Below, in pieces: positions 47,356 to 56,119 of a DNA stretch of 64,000 nucleotides (within the stretch, counting starts at the first letter, position 1; each line of letters starts with the position of its first letter). The DNA lies in assembly GCF_006569205.1 (NCBI RefSeq), contig NZ_VIGD01000007.1, positions 62,001 through 126,000 on the forward strand, given 5' to 3'. The notes beneath the pieces were generated by a model. It saw nothing but the letters and a program-made list of their open reading frames with translations, was not told the DNA's origin and did not search any database. A program made the translations under genes and the position numbers. The stretch comes from Ureibacillus terrenus. GTDB taxonomy: Bacteria > Bacillota > Bacilli > Bacillales_A > Planococcaceae.

Positions 47356-47874
47356 ATGAAACATCGCTCTCTAATATTGCTCGGGTTGCTTATGGGACAA
47401 AGCCAGCACGGATATCAAATCAATGAATTCATTGAAAGAAACTTAAATACAGTAACCGATATGAAAAAGCCGACCGCCTATGCCACTTTGGATAAACTTC
47501 ATCAACAAGGGTATATCGACATCCAATTAGAACAAGAAGGAAACCGGCCTACGCGGAAAGTTTATTCCATCAACGAGAAAGGCCGGGAATATTTTTATCA
47601 ATTGCTCATTGAAAATCTCTCGTCTGCAGAAACGGTTCATTATAAAGGCGATATCGGGTTGATGTTTATAGACTTTCTTCCAATGGAAAAGGTGATTTCC
47701 TCCTTAAAAGAACGATTGGAGAAGAACAAAAAAATGATGGAATCACTTAAACAGACCCCGGCACACGAAATACGGTTCGGAGTGAACTTGGCCGTTGAAC
47801 ATAAAATTGCAATGTTGGAAGCGGAAATTGCCTTTCTTGAAAAAACCATCCAGAAACTTCATCACGCAGATTAA
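47356..47874 (+). CDS. PadR-family transcriptional regulator
   Basis: A 172-residue winged-helix repressor. The DNA-binding part is LILLGLLMGQSQHGYQINEFIE to GYIDIQLEQEGNRPTRKVYSINEKGREYF, and the C-terminal half is the helical dimerisation domain (VISSLKERLEKNKKMMESLK). AAAGGCGG precedes the ATG. The adjacent ABC transporter promoter is flanked by two matching palindromes, so this protein very likely controls it, sensing a compound that the transporter exports. Confidence 0.9.
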   Translation: MKHRSLILLGLLMGQSQHGYQINEFIERNLNTVTDMKKPTAYATLDKLHQQGYIDIQLEQEGNRPTRKVYSINEKGREYFYQLLIENLSSAETVHYKGDIGLMFIDFLPMEKVISSLKERLEKNKKMMESLKQTPAHEIRFGVNLAVEHKIAMLEAEIAFLEKTIQKLHHAD

Positions 47875-47955
47875 TTTCCACACATCTTTTAAATGGGCAC
47901 ATGGGATGGTTCCTATTTTCTCTAGAATTGACAACAGATTATTATCTGTTGCCCA

Positions 47956-47975
47956 AATAGTCAAGATTGACTATT
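47956..47975. promoter_or_regulatory. Operator 1 of the ABC exporter (probably PadR)
   Basis: AATAGTCAA-GA-TTGACTATT is a perfect palindrome with 9-bp arms that overlaps the -35 box of the exporter promoter. Confidence 0.7.
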
Positions 47976-47995
47976 CACAAAAATACTAATATACT
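47967..47995 (+). promoter_or_regulatory. Sigma-A promoter of the ABC exporter
   Basis: TTGACT (47967-47972) and TATACT (47990-47995) are exactly 17 bases apart. The two palindromes lie over the -35 and just after the expected start of transcription. Confidence 0.75.
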
Positions 47996-47998
47996 CGT

Positions 47999-48018
47999 AA
48001 TAGTCATACATGACCATT
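47999..48018. promoter_or_regulatory. Operator 2 of the ABC exporter (probably PadR)
   Basis: AATAGTCAT-AC-ATGACCATT is the same palindrome type as operator 1 with one mismatch between arms. Its centre is 43 bases downstream, placing it at the transcription start. Confidence 0.65.
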
Positions 48019-48046
48019 TAGAATACCGATAAGGAGTGGACAAATA

Positions 48047-49165
48047 TTGTATCTCGCAATCAAAGAGCTAAAGCACAGCAAACTGCGTTTTTTACTGATC
48101 GGGGCAATTACCGTTCTCATTGCATGGCTCGTATTTATTCTCTGCGGTCTCGGTAACGGCCTTACCACATTAAGTGCCGCCACATTAAAAAATATGGATG
48201 CCGACTATGTTGCATTTGAAGAAGGATCAAGAGCTTCCATGAGCCGCTCCGTAATCAGCGAAACATTGGTCGACGATTTAAAACAACAATCCGGTGTCGA
48301 AGATGCGTCGCCAGTAGGGGCAACATCGTTGACAGTCATCAATGAATCATCTTCCGACAATGAAAAAGTGGACGTTTCTATTATAGGAGTGATTCCCGGC
48401 AGCTTCCTAGAACCTGAAATTGTTGAAGGAAAACCCCTTCAAAAAGATCAGCCTTTGGAAGTTATCGCCAATGATTCCTTGAAGAAAAAAGGTTATGAAG
48501 TCGGGGACACGTTAAAAATTGAAGGATCACTGGAAAAAATGAAAATTGTCGGGTTTGTGACGAATGAAACATACAACCACTTGCCGGCCATATTTACCAC
48601 TTTAGATAAATGGCGATCAATCCAGTTTGCAGCGCCCGGTTCAAACAAAGGTGTCGAAAAACCGGTCAATGCGATTGTAATGCAAGGGGAAAACATCAAT
48701 GCTGAAAAGTTAAACAAAGAATTTGACAATATTGAAGTCGTAACAAAGGCAAAAGCCATCCAAGGAGTGCCCGGTTATAAAGAGGAAAACGGCACCATCA
48801 TGATGATGCTGACATTCCTTTTGGTCATTTCAGCATTTGTATTGGGTGTTTTCTTCTACGTACTCACATTGCAAAAATCCAATCAATTCGGCGTCTTGAA
48901 AGCTATTGGGGCTAGCAATCGTTTCCTTGCCAAAATCATTGTTTCCCAAGTGTTCTTGCTGTCACTGACGAGCGTAATCATCGGAATCTTGCTGACTTAT
49001 GTGACAGCCCTCATTCTGCCGGATGAAATGCCATTTGCGCTTGACGTGAAACTGGTCATTTTATACTCCATTTTATTGATTTTGATTTCGACATTAGGAT
49101 CACTGGCTTCTGTCCGCAGAATTGTAAAAATTGATCCACTGCTAGCGATAGGGAGGGTAGAATAA
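48047..49165 (+). CDS. ABC transporter permease (MacB/FtsX type)
   Basis: A 372-residue permease with one helix near the N terminus (residues about 17-38), a large extracellular MacB-type core, and three helices from about residue 250 onward (MMMLTFLLVISAFVLGVFFYV and following). This is the fold of mechanotransmission exporters. It begins with TTG at 48047, ten bases from AAGGAG, and no upstream ATG is available. It is immediately followed by its ATPase gene (TAATG overlap). It lacks a MFP adaptor in this locus. Probable substrate: a peptide, lipid or antimicrobial, by analogy only. Confidence 0.88.
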   Translation: MYLAIKELKHSKLRFLLIGAITVLIAWLVFILCGLGNGLTTLSAATLKNMDADYVAFEEGSRASMSRSVISETLVDDLKQQSGVEDASPVGATSLTVINESSSDNEKVDVSIIGVIPGSFLEPEIVEGKPLQKDQPLEVIANDSLKKKGYEVGDTLKIEGSLEKMKIVGFVTNETYNHLPAIFTTLDKWRSIQFAAPGSNKGVEKPVNAIVMQGENINAEKLNKEFDNIEVVTKAKAIQGVPGYKEENGTIMMMLTFLLVISAFVLGVFFYVLTLQKSNQFGVLKAIGASNRFLAKIIVSQVFLLSLTSVIIGILLTYVTALILPDEMPFALDVKLVILYSILLILISTLGSLASVRRIVKIDPLLAIGRVE

Positions 49166-49860
49166 TGCCTGTTTTGGAATTCAAAAACGTTTCTAAAATT
49201 TACAAACAAGGAGAAAATGAAGTCCAAGCCCTGAATGATGTATCGCTGACAGTGGAACAAGGAGAATTTATTGCTGTCATTGGTCCATCAGGTTCAGGAA
49301 AAAGTACATTCTTATCAATTGCAGGGGCCCTCTTGAATCCTACACAAGGCGAGGTCATTCTGAACGGCAAAAACCTTCATGAAATCAAACCGAAAGATTT
49401 GGCCAAAGTGCGCCTTCATGAAATAGGCTTCATCTTGCAGACAAGCAATCTTGTCCCTTATTTAAATGTGCTTGATCAATTGCTTGTCGTAAAAAGAATG
49501 GCCGGAAAAGTGACGAAAGAGGACAAGCAATATGCCATTCAATTGTTGCAAGAACTCGGTTTGGGGGAAAAATTGAAAAAATTCCCTGAACAATTGTCCG
49601 GGGGAGAACGGCAACGGACCGCCATCGCCCGCGCCTTTATGAACAATCCATCCATCATCCTGGCAGACGAACCGACTGCAAGCCTGGATTCAAAAAGAGC
49701 TTTTGAAGTCGTCCAACTGATTGCAAAAGAAACAAAACTAAGAAATAAAGCAGCCATCATGGTAACCCATGACGAACGTATGCTTGAGTATTGCGATAAA
49801 GTTTATCGAATGGAAGACGGCAGATTGTCATTGGACGAAACTTCCACACATAAAAAATAA
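49165..49860 (+). CDS. ABC transporter ATPase (MacB/LolD type)
   Basis: A 231-residue ATPase. Walker A is GPSGSGKS (residues about 39-46), signature LSGGERQRTAIARAF, Walker B IILADEPTASLD and H-loop VTHDERML. This is the MacB/LolD/FtsE group that pairs with FtsX-like permeases, matching its upstream neighbour. No specific feature hints at the substrate. It ends before a strong bidirectional terminator. Confidence 0.92.
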   Translation: MPVLEFKNVSKIYKQGENEVQALNDVSLTVEQGEFIAVIGPSGSGKSTFLSIAGALLNPTQGEVILNGKNLHEIKPKDLAKVRLHEIGFILQTSNLVPYLNVLDQLLVVKRMAGKVTKEDKQYAIQLLQELGLGEKLKKFPEQLSGGERQRTAIARAFMNNPSIILADEPTASLDSKRAFEVVQLIAKETKLRNKAAIMVTHDERMLEYCDKVYRMEDGRLSLDETSTHKK

Positions 49861-49905
49861 TCGGTGGAAGAAAGGGAATCCGTTAACCCGGCCAATGACA
49901 AACTG

Positions 49906-49945
49906 AAAGAGAGAGGCCATATATCATGGAGGCCTCTCCCTTTTT
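49906..49945. terminator. Bidirectional terminator between ABC exporter and methyltransferase
   Basis: GAGAGGCC pairs with GGCCTCTC, extended by AAAG/CTTT, and followed by TTTTTG. It separates the convergent transcripts. Confidence 0.85.
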
Positions 49946-49954
49946 GTTCGGCTT

Positions 49955-50722
49955 TTATTTTTTCCCTTTTAAGATTCTTGCATGCCCCAATACTTTTTTG
50001 TGCAGCAAAAGCTTAGGCAATTGGACGGCATCGGCCAGTTTACAGCTCTCCAGATTGGACGCCTGTGCCCTTATTTCTTCCAAGAACGCTTGTTCATCGC
50101 CGAAAATTTTCTCATCCCCGAACAAATCCAAAAAAACAAAGTTACCACCCGGCTTCAACACTCTTAATGCCTCTTTGACCACTTCCGTTTTGTTTTTGGA
50201 ATCTTTCACTTCATGAAAAGTGAGGCAGCTTACAACCAAATCGAATTCCCCATCCTCAAAAGGGAGATCGGCAGCGCTTGCTTTCAAAAATTTAACCCGA
50301 TTAGAAACACCTTCGACTTCCGCATTCCGCTTGCATTGTTCTTTTGAATATCCCCAACCTCTTCCCCAAAAATCAATTCCGGTAAAAGCGCCTTCGGGAA
50401 ATGCTTTCGCCAATTTAATGATCAGTGATCCATTGCCCGCACCGATATCCAACGCTTTTCCTTTTCCATCCCAATCGACTTTGGAAACAATGAAATCATG
50501 AATCCTGGATTGATAATTTCCGCCTATTGGAGAAAATTGATAAATGGAATAGAGAAGCAAAAAGGAAATATAAAGAAACGGCAGCGCCAAAATCACCGCA
50601 ACCACTTTCAAGTACAATTCAATCGGCAAAAATAAGGCATCCAGCAGGATAAGGGCCATCCCAATAAAAATCACCAGTTTATAAACCCGGATCCAAGTTC
50701 GATATTTTGCTTTTTCTGTCAT
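49955..50722 (-). CDS. Membrane-anchored class I SAM methyltransferase
   Basis: A 255-residue protein. Residues about 10-75 contain two hydrophobic helices (VYKLVIFIGMALILLDALFL and YLKVVAVILALPFLYISFLL), unusual for a methyltransferase. Residues 90-255 are a class I SAM domain: motif I KALDIGAGNGSLI, acidic loop TGIDFWG, ASAADLPFEDGEFDLVVSCLTFHEV and RVLKPGGNFVFLDLF. The closest type is ubiquinone/menaquinone- or lipid-type methyltransferases. The start at 50722 follows AAGGAG by seven bases; the longer reading lacks a ribosome site. A Fur-like box (50831-50849) lies upstream, so iron control is possible. Confidence 0.85.
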   Translation of the reverse strand: MTEKAKYRTWIRVYKLVIFIGMALILLDALFLPIELYLKVVAVILALPFLYISFLLLYSIYQFSPIGGNYQSRIHDFIVSKVDWDGKGKALDIGAGNGSLIIKLAKAFPEGAFTGIDFWGRGWGYSKEQCKRNAEVEGVSNRVKFLKASAADLPFEDGEFDLVVSCLTFHEVKDSKNKTEVVKEALRVLKPGGNFVFLDLFGDEKIFGDEQAFLEEIRAQASNLESCKLADAVQLPKLLLHKKVLGHARILKGKK

Positions 50723-50830
50723 GTTACCACTCCTTCCAAACGTTTTTAACTCCCTTTCAGCTTCGCATATTAAAATCCTGTCCCGTTTCAAATGAACATA
50801 CTTCAATGATGATTTATTGATTCTTTTCAT

Positions 50831-50849
50831 GATAACGATTATCATTATC
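50831..50849. promoter_or_regulatory. Fur-like box between divergent genes
   Basis: GATAACGATTATCATTATC matches the classic Fur consensus GATAATGATAATCATTATC at 17 of 19 positions. It lies between the methyltransferase gene (minus) and the IDEAL-domain gene (plus), with ferritin one gene further. Confidence 0.7.
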
Positions 50850-50914
50850 ATAAAAGAACCTGATTGCTGCATTATTTTTATGTTTGATAATTAGAAAATG
50901 GTTTGGAGGCATCA

Positions 50915-51325
50915 ATGGTGGGTAATTTTATTGTAGCAGATAATCGCGGTATTGAATTTCAATGTTTTTGTCAGGGCTATAAAAAGGAAAACCTCGTCTT
51001 GCACCCGGTTTTTCTTGAACAAGGGGATCTGTTGACCATTACAAACCGGAAAAAATATATCGTGGATGTCGGCTGGTTTATTCTCGTCAAAATCAACGAT
51101 TCCCAAGAGGAATTTTTGCCTGTGGATGAATTGGAAGAAGCGATGACCAATGAAGCATTGCTGGACGAAATCGGATGCATGCTAAAAATGCTAAGCATCT
51201 CTTATTATTTAGATCAAGCGTTAGCCATCAGGAATAAAAAGGAGTTTATAAAATATTCTTCAATTCGTAATAAATTTGCCACCCTCTATGAAAGATTATG
51301 TGAGAAGGTATATATAGAAACGTAA
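50915..51325 (+). CDS. Small protein with IDEAL-type C-terminal motif
   Basis: A 136-residue soluble protein. The C-terminal part (LLDEIGCMLKMLSISYYLDQALAIRNKKEFIKYSSIRNKF, here given only as fragments DEIGCML, YYLDQALAIRNKKEF) resembles the IDEAL domain, a short helical motif seen in several Bacillales proteins. The N-terminal half is beta-rich with one Cys-Phe-Cys. Function is unknown. It starts at 50915 after TTGGAGG. Gene order Fur-like box, this protein, ferritin suggests a role under iron control, which is inference. Confidence 0.55.
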   Translation: MVGNFIVADNRGIEFQCFCQGYKKENLVLHPVFLEQGDLLTITNRKKYIVDVGWFILVKINDSQEEFLPVDELEEAMTNEALLDEIGCMLKMLSISYYLDQALAIRNKKEFIKYSSIRNKFATLYERLCEKVYIET

Positions 51326-51431
51326 AAAATTTCCTGTACATGATTTATATGTCTTGGACCCATCATAATGGAGGAAACCCATAGTTGCACTTGATGCACT
51401 ATTGACTCTAATTAAGAAAGGATGATAGCCT

Positions 51432-51956
51432 ATGACAAATTTACAAAGAAGCGCAAGCACCAAAATGTCTCCCACATTGGTGGAAGCATTAAATGACCAG
51501 ATGAATTATGAATTTTATTCTTCCCATGTTTATCTTGCGATGGCTTCCTACTGTGAAAGCCAGAATTATAATGGTTTCGCGAAATTTTTCCTGGAACATG
51601 CAGAAGAAGAAAGAGAGCACGGAATGAAAATCTACAAATATCTTCAAGATCGCGGCGAACAAGCGATTATTACAGGCTTTGGCGATCCAAGCAATGAATA
51701 CGAATCCGTGCTGGATGCCTGCGAAAAGGCGTTGGAACATGAAAAAGTGGTAACAAGCCGTTTCTATAATCTTTCCGATATTGCGGAAAGCGAAAAAGAA
51801 TATACTACGATTTCCTTTCTGAAATGGTTCCTTGAAGAGCAGGTTGAGGAAGAATCACTGTTTGAAACGGTAGTCCAAAAATTAAGACGCATCAAAGATG
51901 ATGAAAGCGCGCTTTTCATTTACGATATGCATATCAGTCATGATGAAGTGGAATAA
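51432..51956 (+). CDS. Ferritin (iron storage protein)
   Basis: A 174-residue ferritin-fold protein. The ferroxidase residues are present: Glu in MNYEFYSSHVYLAMA, E-x2-H in EHAEEEREHGMKIY and the later Glu set in LEEQVEEESLFETV. It oxidises and stores Fe(II) as a mineral in a 24-mer shell. AAAGGATGA lies before the ATG. It is monocistronic with a bidirectional terminator. Confidence 0.95.
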   Translation: MTNLQRSASTKMSPTLVEALNDQMNYEFYSSHVYLAMASYCESQNYNGFAKFFLEHAEEEREHGMKIYKYLQDRGEQAIITGFGDPSNEYESVLDACEKALEHEKVVTSRFYNLSDIAESEKEYTTISFLKWFLEEQVEEESLFETVVQKLRRIKDDESALFIYDMHISHDEVE

Positions 51957-51966
51957 TCCTTTAAAA

Positions 51967-52005
51967 TAAAAAGCAACGACTTACCAATGTAAGTTGTTGC
52001 TTTTT
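51967..52005. terminator. Bidirectional terminator between ferritin and rlmH
   Basis: AAAAGCAACGACTTAC pairs with GTAAGTTGTTGCTTTT (one wobble), with an A-run before and T-run after. Confidence 0.9.
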
Positions 52006-52008
52006 CCT

Positions 52009-52488
52009 TTATTTATGATACGGCTCCCCCTTCATAATCCGGAATCCGCGGTAGATTTGCTCCAGCAGAATGAGGCGCATGAGCTGATGGGGGAAGGTCA
52101 TGGGGCCGAAGCTGATTTTTTCGTCCGCCCGCTTCAACACATCTTTATGTAAACCGAGGGATCCGCCGATGACAAAGGCCACTTTGCTTGTGCCATATGT
52201 CATCAATTTTTCCAACCCTTCCGCAAATTCCTCCGAGCTTTTCATTTTTCCTTCAATGGCAAGGGCATAAACATAGGCGCCGTTAGGAATTTTCGATAAA
52301 ATCCTGTCGCCTTCCTTCTTTTTCACGATTTCCATTTCGGATTCGCTCAGCTGTTCAGGAGCCTTTTCGTCCGCCACTTCCACGAAATCCACTTTGGCAT
52401 AACCCGAAAGGCGCTTTGCATACTCATCGATTCCCATTTTTAAATATTTTTCTTTTAACTTTCCTACCGAAATAATCGAAATGTTCAT
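52009..52488 (-). CDS. rlmH: 23S rRNA pseudouridine-1915 N3-methyltransferase RlmH
   Basis: A 159-residue SPOUT-class methyltransferase, the same length as in B. subtilis (YydA). It methylates pseudouridine 1915 in helix 69 of 23S rRNA at the ribosome. Conserved parts are [33 protein letters not shown] (the SAM-binding knot) and [35 protein letters not shown], split by the trefoil. The start at 52488 is favoured by homology (MNISI) and AGGTGGAG; an in-frame GTG three codons up is the alternative. It lies next to a DnaA-box cluster, as yydA does in B. subtilis. Confidence 0.96.
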   Translation of the reverse strand: MNISIISVGKLKEKYLKMGIDEYAKRLSGYAKVDFVEVADEKAPEQLSESEMEIVKKKEGDRILSKIPNGAYVYALAIEGKMKSSEEFAEGLEKLMTYGTSKVAFVIGGSLGLHKDVLKRADEKISFGPMTFPHQLMRLILLEQIYRGFRIMKGEPYHK

Positions 52489-52642
52489 CTTCTCCACCTT
52501 TTACCGTCCATACCTATTATTGTTCAACTAATGATAATTTTTAGAAATTCACATGGAATCCACATGAAAAAAGCATTTATAAACAAGTTATCCACAAAAG
52601 TTTTGCACATATCCACAAAACAAATCTACATTTTGTGTAAAG

Positions 52643-52807
52643 TTATTTTCTTGATACAAGATATTTTGCTTCCTTTTCGCAATACTCGCATTTTGTGGAT
52701 AACTTTTCTTCTTCTTTCACTTGTTCTAAAATGGGAAATTCCTTCGTTTCAGCAATAACCACATCTAACGCATGATTTACATGCATTTCACAGCAAAATA
52801 TGTTCAT
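52643..52807 (-). CDS. CxxH/CxxC small zinc-binding-like protein
   Basis: A 54-residue protein with CCEMH near the N terminus and CEYCEKEAKYLV near the C terminus, the CxxH...CxxC pattern of the small proteins found beside htrA and rlmH in Bacillales (YyzF type). The four ligands suggest one bound zinc ion; the role is unknown. AAAGGAGGGC precedes a pair of starts at 52813 and 52807; I chose the second for spacing. Confidence 0.75.
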   Translation of the reverse strand: MNIFCCEMHVNHALDVVIAETKEFPILEQVKEEEKLSTKCEYCEKEAKYLVSRK

Positions 52808-52893
52808 TTTCATGCCCTCCTTTTGAACGCATTTTTCCACAGAGTTATTCACATTTTTCTTATTTTATCCACAAAACATTGTAACAAACAAAG

Positions 52894-52932
52894 AAAGAGC
52901 AGGAAACAATCAACTTTTTGTTCCTGCTCTTT
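52894..52932 (-). terminator. Terminator of htrA
   Basis: AAAGAGCAGGAA pairs perfectly with TTCCTGCTCTTT around a 15-base loop, followed on the minus strand by CTTTGTTTG. It is placed within the DnaA-box cluster, about 40 bases after the htrA stop. Confidence 0.8.
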
Positions 52933-52973
52933 TGTGAACAAACTCGTGTGGATAACCCGAATTTATCCACAAA

Positions 52974-54251
52974 TTATAATTGGCTGCCTTCCGTTAATTT
53001 TAATTTCAACTCCATCTCTTTACCTGAACGATATACTTTTACTTTCAAAGTATCGCCAATTTCTTTTTCATTATATAGATATTTTCGCAAATCAATGGAG
53101 TTTTCAATTTTTTGTCCGTCCATTTCCACAATGACGTCATATTGCTTGACTCCCGCGCGGTCTGCAGGGGAACCAGGTACAACTTCTGAAACAACAACAC
53201 CTGTTGTCACATTGTCAGGCAATCTTAACGTTTGTTTTTGGTAGAAGGATGGCACGTCCGTTAAATCCATTAATCCGATTCCCATCGCCGGACGCTTAAC
53301 CTCTCCGTTTTTTTCAAGCTCTTCAATGATCGGAATGACCGTGTTGATCGGAATTGCAAAGCCTAATCCTTCAACCCTGTCTTCCGCAATTTTCATGGAA
53401 TTGATGCCGACTACTTCTCCGGCGATATTCACTAAAGCACCGCCGCTGTTGCCAGGGTTGATGGCCGCATCTGTTTGCAATACATCCGTTTCCCAATCCA
53501 CTGTTCCATCACCGTTCAAATCGACAGGAACGGAACGGTCTTTTCCGGAAATCACCCCTGTTGTGACAGAGCCGTAAAAATCCATTCCTAATGGATTTCC
53601 AATGGCAATCACCGTTTCTCCTTGTTTTAATACGTCAGAGTTCCCAAATTGCGCAACAGTCTCCACATTTTTGCTTGGAATGGTAATGACGGCCAAGTCT
53701 GTCCAGATATCGCTGCCGACCAATTCCGCTTTTTCCTTTGTTCCATCAGCCAATGTCACTTCCAATTGCTTCGCGTTTTCCACTACATGATGGTTTGTGA
53801 CAATATAGGCTTTATTTCCATCCACTTTATAAATGACCCCTGAACCGCTGCCAGCTTCAGTTTCTTGTGATTGGCGCGTCCAGAAGTTTGCCACTTCCTG
53901 AATGTTTGTAATTCCTACAACCGCTTTCGACATCTTCTCGACTGCTTTTGTTACATCCGTTGTAACTTCCGTAGCCGATTGCGTAATTTTCGGCGTATCA
54001 TTGTCCGTCCGGCTGATTGAACTACCTGAATCCTCTCCAACCAGAGAAGGAATCATAAACCAGACTAAAAGGGCACCTACAAGTACGCCGATAAAACCGC
54101 TGAAGTAATATCCAAAAACCCCTGGCCTTCTTTTATTTTGCTGCCGGGACATCCTTTCCTCTTCTTCGCGTCTTAACCTTTCCTGTAAAGGAGAATAGGA
54201 AACATCTTTATCTGACTCATTCCGGTCATTATTATTTTGATAAAAACTCAT
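52974..54251 (-). CDS. htrC: HtrA-like membrane serine protease (YyxA/HtrC)
   Basis: A 425-residue protease of the cell surface. One membrane helix (residues about 47-70) anchors it; the protease domain (about 110-300) has His155, Asp185 and Ser269 (GNSGG) as triad, and the C-terminal 100 residues are a PDZ domain (GVVVSEVVPGSPADRAGV). The hydrophilic N-terminal 45 residues are cytoplasmic. It degrades damaged proteins at the membrane. In B. subtilis it is the gene downstream of walJ, as here, but a terminator at 54402-54441 lies between them and it likely has its own promoter. Confidence 0.93.
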   Translation of the reverse strand: MSFYQNNNDRNESDKDVSYSPLQERLRREEEERMSRQQNKRRPGVFGYYFSGFIGVLVGALLVWFMIPSLVGEDSGSSISRTDNDTPKITQSATEVTTDVTKAVEKMSKAVVGITNIQEVANFWTRQSQETEAGSGSGVIYKVDGNKAYIVTNHHVVENAKQLEVTLADGTKEKAELVGSDIWTDLAVITIPSKNVETVAQFGNSDVLKQGETVIAIGNPLGMDFYGSVTTGVISGKDRSVPVDLNGDGTVDWETDVLQTDAAINPGNSGGALVNIAGEVVGINSMKIAEDRVEGLGFAIPINTVIPIIEELEKNGEVKRPAMGIGLMDLTDVPSFYQKQTLRLPDNVTTGVVVSEVVPGSPADRAGVKQYDVIVEMDGQKIENSIDLRKYLYNEKEIGDTLKVKVYRSGKEMELKLKLTEGSQL

Positions 54252-54401
54252 AGTCCTTCCCCTTTCATTCTCTATCGTAAATATAATACAACTTTAAAAT
54301 GAAATTTACATGAAAAAACCCTTGCTAAATTCAATAAAGAAAAAATCATAATTTCATTATGAACGATACAATCAAATTTTAACAAAAACGTTCAATCAAT
54401 A

Positions 54402-54441
54402 AAAAAGGGTGCCTTGAAAGTCAAAAACTTTCGAGACACCC
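54402..54441 (-). terminator. Terminator of the wal operon
   Basis: GGGTGTCTCGAAAGT pairs with ACTTTCAAGGCACCC (two mismatches) and is followed on the minus strand by TTTTTTATTG. It lies about 30 bases after the walJ stop. Confidence 0.85.
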
Positions 54442-54471
54442 AAAAATTATTTTTTTATGCCCATCAATTCT

Positions 54472-55260
54472 TCATACAGTAACAAGCAATGTCGGCTCTT
54501 CCGCATCCGTATCATGCAAATGCAAAAATTCCCCTTCTTTTATGCCGTAAGAAGCCAATACTTGCTTAACAGTCATACGGGCAAGCTCTTTCATATTATT
54601 TTCTTTACTTAAATGGGACAAATAGATATGGGTCGGTTTTTCTTCAACCACTTCACTCATGGCCACTGCCGCATCTTCGTTGGAAACATGTCCAACATCG
54701 CTTAATATGCGACGCTTGATTGACCAAGGATATTTCCCCATTTGCAACATGTTGATATCATGGTTGGTTTCAAACACGAATGCATCCGCGCCCCGGATGA
54801 ATCCTTTCATCCGGTCGCTTACATAACCGGTATCTGTAATGATGGCAAGCTTGCGGCCATTTTCATGGAACACATAAAACATCGGGTCCACCGCATCATG
54901 GGATACTGCAAAGGATTCAATATCCAATGAGCCAAAGGATTTTATTGATTCCATATTGAACAAAAATCGCTGATCCAGCGGAATATTGCCGACCAGTTCA
55001 TCCAATGCCCTCCACGTTTTTTCATTCGCATAAATCGGCACTTGATATTTTCTTGCAATGACGCCCAACCCTTTAATGTGATCGCTATGTTCATGGGTTA
55101 TCAAAATGCCCGTTAATTTTCTAAGATCGCGGCCAATTTTGGAAAACAGCTGTTCCATTTTTTTGCCGCTCAATCCGACATCCACCAAAAAGGCATGTTC
55201 GTCTGTTTCTACGTAGATGGCATTTCCTGTACTGCCACTTGCCAACACACTAAATCGCAT
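54472..55260 (-). CDS. walJ: WalJ (YycJ) metallo-beta-lactamase-fold hydrolase
   Basis: A 262-residue hydrolase of the metallo-beta-lactamase fold. The metal-binding motif is [12 protein letters not shown] (residues about 57-68), with further ligands in [15 protein letters not shown] and HLS near the C terminus. Bacterial WalJ is thought to act on nucleic acids or double-strand break-related intermediates; the exact substrate is uncertain. The start at 55260 has AGGGTG upstream; a GTG three codons earlier is possible. Last gene of walRKHIJ. Confidence 0.93.
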   Translation of the reverse strand: MRFSVLASGSTGNAIYVETDEHAFLVDVGLSGKKMEQLFSKIGRDLRKLTGILITHEHSDHIKGLGVIARKYQVPIYANEKTWRALDELVGNIPLDQRFLFNMESIKSFGSLDIESFAVSHDAVDPMFYVFHENGRKLAIITDTGYVSDRMKGFIRGADAFVFETNHDINMLQMGKYPWSIKRRILSDVGHVSNEDAAVAMSEVVEEKPTHIYLSHLSKENNMKELARMTVKQVLASYGIKEGEFLHLHDTDAEEPTLLVTV

Positions 55261-55270
55261 TTCGTACACC

Positions 55271-56119
55271 CTATTCCTCTTCTATTTCTTTCAATTGTTC
55301 CAATTCATCTGTTTCATCAACATCCACTGTTAAATCCGATTGAACATCAATCATTTTCCCGTCTACCGCATTTACAAACAATTCTTCTTCTTCACCATCG
55401 GCGGGAATGATGCGCACTTTCCAAGTAGGAACAAATACCTGGGTCTGTGTCAGCTGCACAAGGGTTGAATAGCCAAGCTTAATCTCTGCAATATGTGAAT
55501 TTGGTTTAATCAAGTCCCTTGCGTATAATATTTGAATAATTTGTTGAGGGGGAAGGAGATTTTCTTCTTCTTCAAATTTTTCAAAATCCCTCAACATCGT
55601 TTGCTCATATTTCGTTACTTCCAAATCTTCATTCCAATATATTGTAACAATACCATTGACATTGTAGTAGATCGTTTTATCATCAAAATTTTGAAAGAAA
55701 ATGGCCTTCCGTTCTTCTTCGTCAATTTTCCATATTGTATAGGAAGACCCGTTATATACATTGTTTTTTACAAACTCGTTAAAACTCGACTTTTCTTTGA
55801 CATTTCGGAGTTTTACCGGTTCCTTCAGCGTGACGATCAGTTTGTTGTTATTTTCTATTGTAATTTGTTGATAGTTTTTCAGTTGTAAATTTTCTTTATT
55901 AAAATCCATTACTTTTGCAGAAATATACGGCGCCGTTTCAATAGTCGGCAGCAAATTATATGTGATGCGATCCTCTTTCAATCTTGCTTCGATTGTATTG
56001 CCGCCGGATACTTTCACCTGTTGGGCTTCGATATGGCGGTTTAAATAGAGGGAGAAAAGAAAAACATCCAAAATGAGAAATACGAAAATAAATATGGTTT
56101 TGGATCTACTCCAGTCCAT
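55271..56119 (-). CDS. walI: WalI (YycI), membrane regulator of WalK
   Basis: A 282-residue protein with one N-terminal membrane helix ([19 protein letters not shown]) and an extracellular domain of YycI type containing [15 protein letters not shown] and [14 protein letters not shown]. With WalH it binds the WalK sensor in the membrane and restrains it. GGAGGGGG precedes the ATG; it overlaps walH by 14 bases. The sequence is weakly conserved across genera, as is usual. Confidence 0.93.
   Translation of the reverse strand: MDWSRSKTIFIFVFLILDVFLFSLYLNRHIEAQQVKVSGGNTIEARLKEDRITYNLLPTIETAPYISAKVMDFNKENLQLKNYQQITIENNNKLIVTLKEPVKLRNVKEKSSFNEFVKNNVYNGSSYTIWKIDEEERKAIFFQNFDDKTIYYNVNGIVTIYWNEDLEVTKYEQTMLRDFEKFEEEENLLPPQQIIQILYARDLIKPNSHIAEIKLGYSTLVQLTQTQVFVPTWKVRIIPADGEEEELFVNAVDGKMIDVQSDLTVDVDETDELEQLKEIEEE

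Larger units (their letters stand above)
52588..52971. other. DnaA-box cluster between rlmH and htrA
   Basis: Eight 9-mers resemble the DnaA box TTATCCACA within 384 bases. Five are perfect: 52588-52596 (+), 52694-52702 (-), 52865-52873 (+), 52947-52955 (-) and 52963-52971 (+). Three have one mismatch: 52609-52617, 52833-52841 and 52845-52853. B. subtilis carries an origin-proximal DnaA-box cluster at yydA that titrates DnaA (from memory), and this is the same locus. The CxxH/CxxC gene lies inside it. It is unlikely to be oriC itself because dnaA and dnaN are not here. Confidence 0.85.

Noticed and set aside
52588..52971. Chromosomal origin oriC
   Set aside because: DnaA boxes are many, but dnaA, dnaN and rpmH are not next to it and the neighbours match the yydA locus; a titration/regulatory cluster is a better reading.
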